DNA of 64,000 nucleotides from Aestuariibaculum sp. M13 (GTDB lineage Bacteria; Bacteroidota; Bacteroidia; Flavobacteriales; Flavobacteriaceae): NCBI RefSeq assembly GCF_024723255.1, contig NZ_JANIAC010000001.1, positions 1,131,548 to 1,195,547 of the forward strand, read 5' to 3'. Shown piece by piece: positions 54,291 to 61,328 of this stretch (position 1 is its first letter; each line of letters starts with the position of its first letter). The notes under the pieces were generated by a model. It saw only the letters and a program-made list of their open reading frames with translations, ran no database searches and was not told where the DNA came from. The position numbers and the translations under genes were made by a program.

Positions 54291-55250
54291 TTAGGCTTTG
54301 TTTTTTCGGTTGTAGATTGGTAAGTAAAATAATGAAAGACCTCCAAAAATGATAATCATAAGGGTTTGAGAAGCCCACATAATCCACCCAAATGCAATAC
54401 TAGGTTCTTCAGCAATTCCAAATAATGAAAAAGCTGCATAAACCGCCAATGGATAAGACCCAATGCCACCGTTTGTAGCTGCTATGCTAAAACTTGCAGA
54501 AATAAAACCTACTAAAACAACTCCTAAAGAAATACCTTTTAAATCGGGAATTGCAAACGACGTGACATAAAACATGAGCACGTACATCGCCCAGATAAAC
54601 AGGGTATGAAAAATGAAAGCCCACTTTTTCTTCATTTTAAAAATACTCAGTAAACCTTCCAATAAACCAGAAACAAAGGTTCTTATTTTTTGAGCAAATT
54701 TGGAATCACTTCGCTTTAAATAATTAAAAAACAGTAATAACCCTAAAATTCCAATGACAGCTAAACCACCTATTTTCACAGGATCTAATCGCTCAATAAA
54801 AAAGCCGTAAATAAAATCGAATTGAAGAAAAAGCGTCACGATAATAATTCCCATCATAACAATTAAATCGGCAATACGTTCGGCGACAATGGTTCCAAAC
54901 CCTTTTTCGAACGGGACGTCTTCGTAATTTGAAAGAATTGAAGCACGAGCTACTTCGCCGGCTCTGGGAATGGTATAATTTATTAAATAGGTAGCAAACA
55001 CCGCCATAAAACTATTCGCATACCGAACATGATATCCCATGGGATCTAACTGAAACCTCCAGCGATACGCTCTGGACATATGACTTAGAAGCCCTAAAAA
55101 AACACCTAAAAGAATCCAAACATAATCAGATTCTTTTAGGTATTGAAAAATTTCATTTATGGAAACTTTAGACAACGAATACCAGACTAAAAACACCCCT
55201 AACAATAAAGGAAGTACTACTTTTAAGACCTTGGTTATCTTCAGCTTCAA
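54291..55250 (-). CDS. Flippase-like LPG synthase transmembrane-domain protein
   Basis: A 319-residue inner-membrane protein with about eight membrane segments, in the lysylphosphatidylglycerol synthetase-type (UPF0104) family. Conserved family features: YVWILLGVFLGLLSHMSRAYRW near the start, INYTIPRAGEVARASIL with the RAGE motif, ERIADLIVMM, and SIAATNGGIGSYPLA in the second half. Such proteins move or modify lipid carriers, but no substrate is known here. It starts 13 bases after panD and is probably cotranscribed with it. Confidence 0.88.
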   Translation of the reverse strand: MKLKITKVLKVVLPLLLGVFLVWYSLSKVSINEIFQYLKESDYVWILLGVFLGLLSHMSRAYRWRFQLDPMGYHVRYANSFMAVFATYLINYTIPRAGEVARASILSNYEDVPFEKGFGTIVAERIADLIVMMGIIIVTLFLQFDFIYGFFIERLDPVKIGGLAVIGILGLLLFFNYLKRSDSKFAQKIRTFVSGLLEGLLSIFKMKKKWAFIFHTLFIWAMYVLMFYVTSFAIPDLKGISLGVVLVGFISASFSIAATNGGIGSYPLAVYAAFSLFGIAEEPSIAFGWIMWASQTLMIIIFGGLSLFYLPIYNRKNKA

Positions 55251-55263
55251 ATAATTGAATATT

Positions 55264-55614
55264 TTATTTTAATAAGTTTGTTGCTTCATCTGGGAATACT
55301 AAAGAAGGCTTAAAGGTTTTAGCTTCTTCGTAATCCATAATAGCGTAAGTGATAAGAATTAACGTATCTCCTACCGCCACTTTACGGGCTGCTGCACCGT
55401 TAAGGGTAATTTCTCCACTATTACGAGGACCAGGAATACAATACGTTTCCAAACGCTCACCATTGTCGTTATTTACAATTTGAACTTTTTCGCCTTGTAT
55501 AATATTGGCAGCTTCCATTAAATCCTCATCAATAGTAATACTACCAATGTAATTAAGTTCCGCACCGGTACACTTAACTCTGTGAATCTTAGATTTTACG
55601 ACTTGAATTTGCAT
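55264..55614 (-). CDS. panD: Aspartate 1-decarboxylase
   Basis: Makes beta-alanine for pantothenate. The 116-residue proenzyme cleaves itself between Gly24 and Ser25 (YIGSITID) to form the pyruvoyl group; Lys9 ([13 protein letters not shown] region) and Tyr58-type residues are in place. It is 13 bases behind panC in the same direction, forming a pan unit. A -7 box lies only 4 bases before its ATG, so panD can also be transcribed alone as a leaderless mRNA. Confidence 0.97.
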   Translation of the reverse strand: MQIQVVKSKIHRVKCTGAELNYIGSITIDEDLMEAANIIQGEKVQIVNNDNGERLETYCIPGPRNSGEITLNGAAARKVAVGDTLILITYAIMDYEEAKTFKPSLVFPDEATNLLK

Positions 55615-55618
55615 GTGG

Positions 55619-55626
55619 CAAAGGTA
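55619..55626 (-). promoter_or_regulatory. -7 promoter box of panD (TACCTTTG)
   Basis: Perfect TAnnTTTG with a 4-base spacer to the panD ATG. A TTG (plus-strand CAA at 55648-55650) lies 21 bases upstream, fitting the -33 element. It overlaps the end of panC. Confidence 0.6.
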
Positions 55627-55627
55627 A

Positions 55628-56479
55628 TTAATTTAGAGCAATATTATCAATCAGTCTTATATCATCTGCATATACTGCAATAAACGCTCTGTATTGTTTG
55701 TTATTTTCTTTTTCTGTTACGGTTTTAAGAGTTACAACATCGGCGATGATAAAATATTCCAATTCCAACAACTCCTGACTTTTAAACTCTTTTTCAACCC
55801 ATTGTGTCACCTCTTCAGCACTTTTTGTACCAAAATAATCTTTGGCAGCTGTTAAAGTTTTGTAAATAAAAGGCGCTACCTCAAGATATTCCGGCTTTAA
55901 ACGTGTATTTCGAGAACTCATCGCTAAACCAGAATCTTCTCTGAAAATATCGCAACCCACAATATTTACAGGTATATTATATTTTTCAACCAGTTTTTTT
56001 ACAATTTGTAACTGCTGAAAATCTTTTTCTCCAAAATAAGCGTTATCCGGTTTTGCAATTTCAAATAAACGCTTCACTATGGTTCCAACGCCATCAAAAT
56101 GTCCATCACGAAAACGTCCTTCCATTTCATGTTCCAATCCGTCATAATCAAAATGCTCGGCTTCCAGTTTTTCTTCGTAAACATCTTCAACCGTTGGTGC
56201 ATAAACCAAGATATCATTTTTACTTACACCCTCTAACAGTTCTACATCACGTTCTAATGTTCTTGGGTATTTCTGTAAATCATCTTTATTATCAAACTGT
56301 GTCGGGTTCACAAAAATACTAACAACAACCTTGTCATTATCCTGTAATGCCTTTTCTACCAATGCCAAATGCCCTTGGTGTAAGGCTCCCATAGTTGGTA
56401 CCATACCAATGCTTAAGTTTTGGTCTTTAAAAGCACTTAATACTTTCGTAATTTGTTGTTTTTCTGAATAAACTTCCAC
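55628..56479 (-). CDS. panC: Pantothenate synthetase
   Basis: Joins pantoate and beta-alanine in the last step of pantothenate synthesis. Read from GTG 56479 the protein is 283 residues, the same length as E. coli PanC, and starts [14 protein letters not shown]; an ATG-extended start at 56533 would add 18 residues upstream of a perfect -7 box (56504-56511). Motifs: [50 protein letters not shown] and [13 protein letters not shown]. It sits divergently from the glycogen-synthase-like gene. Confidence 0.95.
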   Translation of the reverse strand: MEVYSEKQQITKVLSAFKDQNLSIGMVPTMGALHQGHLALVEKALQDNDKVVVSIFVNPTQFDNKDDLQKYPRTLERDVELLEGVSKNDILVYAPTVEDVYEEKLEAEHFDYDGLEHEMEGRFRDGHFDGVGTIVKRLFEIAKPDNAYFGEKDFQQLQIVKKLVEKYNIPVNIVGCDIFREDSGLAMSSRNTRLKPEYLEVAPFIYKTLTAAKDYFGTKSAEEVTQWVEKEFKSQELLELEYFIIADVVTLKTVTEKENNKQYRAFIAVYADDIRLIDNIALN

Positions 56480-56503
56480 GGTTCGATTTAAATTTAGCGG
56501 GTG

Positions 56504-56511
56504 CAAACTTA
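56504..56511 (-). promoter_or_regulatory. -7 promoter box of panC (TAAGTTTG)
   Basis: Perfect TAnnTTTG on the minus strand, 24 bases before the GTG start at 56479. It supports that start over the upstream ATG. Confidence 0.55.
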
Positions 56512-56542
56512 AGATTTTACAAGCAATCTGCATAAATTTTTG

Positions 56543-56550
56543 TACTTTTG
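56543..56550 (+). promoter_or_regulatory. -7 promoter box for glycogen-synthase-like gene (TACTTTTG)
   Basis: Perfect TAnnTTTG on the plus strand, 186 bases before the ATG at 56737, implying a long 5' leader of roughly 180 bases. Weak hairpins such as ATTGTT / AACAAT at ~56635-56660 are in the leader; I recognise no riboswitch. Confidence 0.4.
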
Positions 56551-56736
56551 CGTGTTTTTTATTTTGAATTAAAAAAAGCAGCGCCCTATTAAAACAAGTA
56601 AATTGTATTTCTAAAATCGCAGGAATACCGCATTATTGTTGCTTTAGGCCACTAACAATAAACCAAAAATAAAAGTTATTTAGGCTAATCCCTTTTTAAC
56701 ACAATTAAGTACTTATAAAGCAATAAATAAAAACAC

Positions 56737-57543
56737 ATGAAAGATAAGAGGATATTGTATGTATCATCTGAAGTAGTGCCTTATTTACCGGAAACCGAAA
56801 TTTCTTCAATGTCTTTTGAAGCACCAAGATTAGTCAATCAACAAGGTGGGCAAATAAGGATTTTTATGCCACGATACGGCAACATTAACGAGAGAAGACA
56901 TCAATTACATGAAGTTATAAGACTTTCTGGTATCAATTTAGTGATTAACGATTTAGACATGCCACTTATTATTAAAGTAGCATCGATACCAAAAGAGCGC
57001 ATCCAGGTGTATTTTATTGATAACGACGAATATTTTAAAAGAAAAGCAACGTTGACCGATGAAGACGGAAACTTATTTCCTGACAACGACGAACGTGCCA
57101 TCTTTTTTGCCAAAGGCGTTATCGAAACTGTTAAAAAACTAAACTGGTCTCCAGATATTATTCACGTTCACGGTTGGTTAGCATCCCTATTACCAATCTA
57201 TCTGAAAGAGTACTATAAAGATGAGCCTTTATTTAATGAAAGTAAGATTGTAACCTCAGTTTACAGTCAAAGTTTTAACAATTCATTAAATGAAGATATG
57301 GTTAATAAAGTTAAATTTGACAATATTAACGAAGATGCCATCAAAGTGCTTGAAGAGCCTTCGTACGTGAATTTAATGAAAGTAGCTGTTGATTATTCTG
57401 ATGCGCTTATTATTGGATCTGAGGAAATTCCTGCAGATTTAAAAGCCTATGTAGACGCATCGAACAAACCTACTTTAGAATACAAACCAAAAGATGAATT
57501 TGGCACCGCTTACACAACATTCTTTAATGAACACGTGTTATAA
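56737..57543 (+). CDS. Truncated glycogen/starch synthase-like protein (GT5 N-domain only)
   Basis: A 268-residue protein that matches only the N-terminal Rossmann half of GT5 glycogen synthase: KRILYVSSEVVPYLPETE at the start, GGQIRIFMPRYGNI, and DIIHVHGWLASLLPIYL. The ADP-glucose-binding K-x-G-G-L motif of real synthases is replaced by ETEISSM, and the whole second GT domain is missing, so it is unlikely to make glycogen. The family is conserved in Flavobacteriaceae as a short protein. It is the first gene of a run with the DUF4270 lipoprotein (28 bases on) and glmS. Confidence 0.82.
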   Translation: MKDKRILYVSSEVVPYLPETEISSMSFEAPRLVNQQGGQIRIFMPRYGNINERRHQLHEVIRLSGINLVINDLDMPLIIKVASIPKERIQVYFIDNDEYFKRKATLTDEDGNLFPDNDERAIFFAKGVIETVKKLNWSPDIIHVHGWLASLLPIYLKEYYKDEPLFNESKIVTSVYSQSFNNSLNEDMVNKVKFDNINEDAIKVLEEPSYVNLMKVAVDYSDALIIGSEEIPADLKAYVDASNKPTLEYKPKDEFGTAYTTFFNEHVL

Positions 57544-57571
57544 GTAACCAAATATTCTTTCAAAACTATAT

Positions 57572-59272
57572 ATGAAAAAGACCATTAGCGCCCTTAAATT
57601 TTGTGCAGTTTGTTCAGTAATCATCTCTTCCTTTTTGGCTTGCGATAAAGACTTTGCATCTGTAGAAAGTGATGTACTTGGAGATGACAATACCAACTTT
57701 CAAACCAATAGAGAGTCCTTACCCATACTAGCATATAACAAAAAATTAAACTCGTTACAAATAGATGGATTAACATCTAACCTTCTTGGTGTTTTTAACG
57801 ATCCTGCTTTTGGTCAAACCACTGCAAGTATAGTAACACAGGTTACACCTTCTAGTTACAGTCCGGATTTTGGTGACGATACCGTTATTGATTCTGTAGT
57901 GATGACCATTCCTTACTACAGCAGAATTAAAGGTCTAGACGACGAAGGGTTAAACGAATATACCATTGGCGACTCTTTATATGGCAATGCCGAAGCTCCT
58001 ATTAAATTAACCGTTTTTAAAAATGAATATTTCTTAAGAGATTTTGACCCAACGGCAGAGCTAGGCGACGTTCAATATTACTACTCAAAAGCAGATGGTG
58101 AAATAAATGTTACTGATAATTTTGCTTTAAACGGATCGTCTACAATTAATTTTGATGACCATAAATACACGACTGATACCATCTTAGCAATTCCTTCATT
58201 TATACCAAGTGCAAAGAGAATTCTATTGGTTACAAGAGATGAAGATAATGAAGTAACTTCAAGCACTAATTTAGCGCCTTCGTTTCGCGTAAAATTAGAT
58301 ACAGATTTTTGGCAATCACACATCATTGATCAAGAAGATAACGACGTGCTTTCAAATGCAAGTGCCTTTAGAAACTATTTCAGAGGATTATACTTTAAAG
58401 CTGAAACTATCTCTGCTGATGGACATATGCTTATGTTAAACTTAGCTTCTTCTGATGCTAATATCGTTATTTACTATTCGTATAATACCACAACAGGAAC
58501 TGGTGATAATGCAACAACAACGAAGTCTAACAGCACTTATACTCTTAGTTTTTCTGGTAAACGGTTAAATACATTTATCAATAACTATAATTTACAAACT
58601 CTTGCGGATGGCAACTCAACAGAAGGCGATGAGAAATTATATTTAAAGGGTACAGAAGGCTCCATGGCTGTTGTAGATTTATTCCCAACAGATGAAGATT
58701 TAAAAACATTTATTGACAACCACAGAGTTTTACTTGAAAGCGGAGAATACAAAAAAGACGAAAGAGGCAACTATATTTTACAACGTCTAATTAACGATGC
58801 GCAATTAATCGTTTATGAAGACCAGAGTATGAATACCGGAGGAGATGGAGATTTCCACAAATACGATCGCCTATACGCTTATGATGTTAACAACAACATC
58901 CCTTTAATTGACTATTCTGTAGATCCAATTTCTAATACAGCAGATCCTTTCAATTCTATTGTTGTACATTTAGGGCAACGCAGAGAAAACGACGAAAACG
59001 GACAAGCTAAATACAAAATCCGCATCACAGAACATTTGAATAATATTTTATTAAGAGATTCAACAAATACGAAAGTTGGTTTGGTTTTATCGACTAATGT
59101 AAACTCAACCACAAATGCTAAAATATTAGATAGTGAAGGTAGCGAAGTAACAAATGTACCTGCTGCTTCCATTATTACACCAAGAGGGACCATTTTACAC
59201 GGAACGAACGATAATGTTTCTGAAACTGTAAAAATGAAATTAGAAGTATTTTTCACTGAACCTAAGGAATAA
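57572..59272 (+). CDS. DUF4270 lipoprotein
   Basis: A 566-residue lipoprotein of a Bacteroidota family. The signal ends ISSFLAC with the lipidated Cys. The mature part begins with [16 protein letters not shown], then a beta-rich body with [20 protein letters not shown] and [19 protein letters not shown] (typical DUF4270 start), and further strands containing [12 protein letters not shown] and HLGQRREND. It is probably surface-exposed; its function is unknown. It ends 5 bases before glmS and is in the same operon. Confidence 0.85.
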   Translation: MKKTISALKFCAVCSVIISSFLACDKDFASVESDVLGDDNTNFQTNRESLPILAYNKKLNSLQIDGLTSNLLGVFNDPAFGQTTASIVTQVTPSSYSPDFGDDTVIDSVVMTIPYYSRIKGLDDEGLNEYTIGDSLYGNAEAPIKLTVFKNEYFLRDFDPTAELGDVQYYYSKADGEINVTDNFALNGSSTINFDDHKYTTDTILAIPSFIPSAKRILLVTRDEDNEVTSSTNLAPSFRVKLDTDFWQSHIIDQEDNDVLSNASAFRNYFRGLYFKAETISADGHMLMLNLASSDANIVIYYSYNTTTGTGDNATTTKSNSTYTLSFSGKRLNTFINNYNLQTLADGNSTEGDEKLYLKGTEGSMAVVDLFPTDEDLKTFIDNHRVLLESGEYKKDERGNYILQRLINDAQLIVYEDQSMNTGGDGDFHKYDRLYAYDVNNNIPLIDYSVDPISNTADPFNSIVVHLGQRRENDENGQAKYKIRITEHLNNILLRDSTNTKVGLVLSTNVNSTTNAKILDSEGSEVTNVPAASIITPRGTILHGTNDNVSETVKMKLEVFFTEPKE

Positions 59273-59277
59273 GATTT

Positions 59278-61125
59278 ATGTGTGGAATTGTAGGATATAT
59301 AGGCAAGCGTGAAGCCTATCCTATCATTATTGAAGGCTTAAAACGCCTTGAATATCGAGGATACGATAGTGCTGGGGTAGCGCTTTATGATGGCGATAAC
59401 CTTAGAATATCTAAAACAAAAGGAAAGGTTTCCGATTTAGAAGAACGTTGTAAAAACGAAAACAACACATTTGGAAACATTGGAATTGGTCATACGCGTT
59501 GGGCAACGCATGGTGTCCCAAACGATGTCAATTCTCATCCTCATGTATCAAACTCAGGAAATCTGGCGATAATTCATAACGGAATTATTGAAAATTACGA
59601 ATCGCTTAAGAAAGAATTAATCTCCAGAGGTTATACCTTTAAATCGGATACTGATACCGAAGTTTTAATCAATCTTATTGAAGACATTCAAAAGCAAGAA
59701 GATGTAAAACTTGGTAAAGCAGTACAGATTGCGTTAAATCAGGTTATCGGAGCTTACGCTATTGCTGTCTTTGACCAAAACAACCCGGATGAAATTGTTA
59801 TTGCGCGATTAGGAAGTCCGTTAACGGTTGGTGTTGGTGAAGACGAATTCTTTATCGCCAGCGATGCCTCTCCATTTTTAGAATACACTAAAAATGCCAT
59901 TTACCTGGAAGATGAAGAAATGGCTATTGTGAGACTGCATCGTGAGATTAAAGTCAGAAAAATTAAAGACGATTCTTTAGTCGATCCATATATTCAGGAA
60001 TTAAAACTAAATCTTGAACAAATAGAAAAAGGGGGTTACGAGCATTTCATGTTAAAAGAAATTCACGAGCAACCTAAAGCCATTACCGATACCTATCGCG
60101 GTAGATTGTTAAGAAACGAAGCTATTATTAAAATGGCAGGTGTTGAGGATAACATGAAGAAATTCCTTAATGCTAACAGAATCATAATTGTAGCTTGTGG
60201 CACGTCGTGGCACGCTGGTTTAGTTGCTGAATATATCTTTGAAGATTTAGCAAGAATTCCGGTTGAAGTAGAATATGCTTCAGAGTTTAGATACAGAAAT
60301 CCCATCATTAACGAGAACGATATTGTTATCGCCATTTCACAATCTGGTGAAACTGCCGATACATTAGCTGCTATAAAACTTGCCAAGTCTAAAGGCGCAT
60401 TTGTTTTTGGTGTTTGTAATGTTGTAGGATCTTCTATTGCTCGCGAAACTGATGCAGGTGCTTACACTCATGCGGGACCAGAAATTGGAGTAGCTTCAAC
60501 CAAAGCTTTTACAACCCAAATTACTGTATTAACACTAATGGCATTAAGGTTGGCCAGAGCTAAAGGAACTATTAGTAGTTCTGAATTCCGTCAGCATTTA
60601 TTAGAACTAGAAATGATTCCTAAAAAGGTGGAAAAAGCTTTAGAAGCCGATGCCCATATTAGAGAGATTTCAGATTTATATAAAGATTCACGCAACTGTT
60701 TATATCTAGGTCGCGGGTACAATTTTCCGGTAGCACTTGAAGGCGCTTTAAAACTTAAGGAGATTTCATATATCCATGCTGAAGGTTATCCGGCTGCAGA
60801 GATGAAGCACGGACCAATTGCTTTGATTGACGAAAATATGCCAATCGTCGTTATCGCAACCAAAAAAGGGCATTACGAAAAAGTAGTGAGCAACATTCAG
60901 GAGATTAAGTCTAGAAAAGGAAAAATTATCGGAATTGTCACCGAAGGCGATGAACAGGTAAGAGCACTTGCCGATCACGTGATTGAAGTTCCTGAAACTT
61001 TAGAATCATTATCACCTTTATTAACTACAATTCCGCTGCAATTGTTATCATATCATATTGCAGTTTTATTAGGTAAAAACGTGGATCAACCTCGTAATTT
61101 AGCCAAATCGGTTACCGTAGAATAA
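59278..61125 (+). CDS. glmS: Glutamine-fructose-6-phosphate aminotransferase
   Basis: Makes glucosamine 6-phosphate for peptidoglycan and LPS. The 615-residue protein begins MCGIVGYIG with the catalytic Cys2 (after Met removal Cys1), followed by the glutaminase domain with RWATHG, then two SIS domains (IIVACGTSWHAGLVAEY, AISQSGETADTLAAI, GRGYNFPVALEGALKLKE) and the C-terminal PRNLAKSVTVE that closes the sugar-phosphate site. It is the last gene of its operon, ended by a strong terminator. No glmS ribozyme is apparent in the short upstream gap. Confidence 0.99.
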   Translation: MCGIVGYIGKREAYPIIIEGLKRLEYRGYDSAGVALYDGDNLRISKTKGKVSDLEERCKNENNTFGNIGIGHTRWATHGVPNDVNSHPHVSNSGNLAIIHNGIIENYESLKKELISRGYTFKSDTDTEVLINLIEDIQKQEDVKLGKAVQIALNQVIGAYAIAVFDQNNPDEIVIARLGSPLTVGVGEDEFFIASDASPFLEYTKNAIYLEDEEMAIVRLHREIKVRKIKDDSLVDPYIQELKLNLEQIEKGGYEHFMLKEIHEQPKAITDTYRGRLLRNEAIIKMAGVEDNMKKFLNANRIIIVACGTSWHAGLVAEYIFEDLARIPVEVEYASEFRYRNPIINENDIVIAISQSGETADTLAAIKLAKSKGAFVFGVCNVVGSSIARETDAGAYTHAGPEIGVASTKAFTTQITVLTLMALRLARAKGTISSSEFRQHLLELEMIPKKVEKALEADAHIREISDLYKDSRNCLYLGRGYNFPVALEGALKLKEISYIHAEGYPAAEMKHGPIALIDENMPIVVIATKKGHYEKVVSNIQEIKSRKGKIIGIVTEGDEQVRALADHVIEVPETLESLSPLLTTIPLQLLSYHIAVLLGKNVDQPRNLAKSVTVE

Positions 61126-61144
61126 AAAACAACAATACATTTTT

Positions 61145-61184
61145 AAAAAGCGCCAAAAATAAAATTACTTTTGGCGCTTTTTTT
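61145..61184 (+). terminator. Terminator after glmS
   Basis: AAAGCGCCAAAA / TTTTGGCGCTTT around an AT-rich loop, followed by a T-run, 22 bases beyond the glmS stop. Confidence 0.9.
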
Positions 61185-61246
61185 ATATTTTTCCGACAGC
61201 TATTATGGAATAGATAAAATTTCATGATTTTTTTTGCAAAATATAC

Positions 61247-61258
61247 TATGCATGCATA
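61247..61258. promoter_or_regulatory. 12-base palindrome upstream of TonB receptor
   Basis: TATGCATGCATA is perfectly self-complementary and lies about 70 bases before the ATG at 61329, in an AT-rich region. It has operator-like symmetry, but no known regulator site is matched. Confidence 0.3.
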
Positions 61259-61328
61259 ATTTTTTATATTTTTATCAATACGCAATTGATTTTTGTGTCT
61301 TACTAAACTAAAACTTAACTAATTTTAA

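Noticed and set aside
56053-56322. 89-codon open frame antisense to panC
   Set aside because: The His/Leu-rich product is a shadow of panC; no promoter or conserved motif.
59273-59277. glmS ribozyme upstream of glmS
   Set aside because: Only 5 bases separate the DUF4270 gene from glmS, so no room for the ribozyme outside coding sequence, and it is mainly known from Firmicutes.
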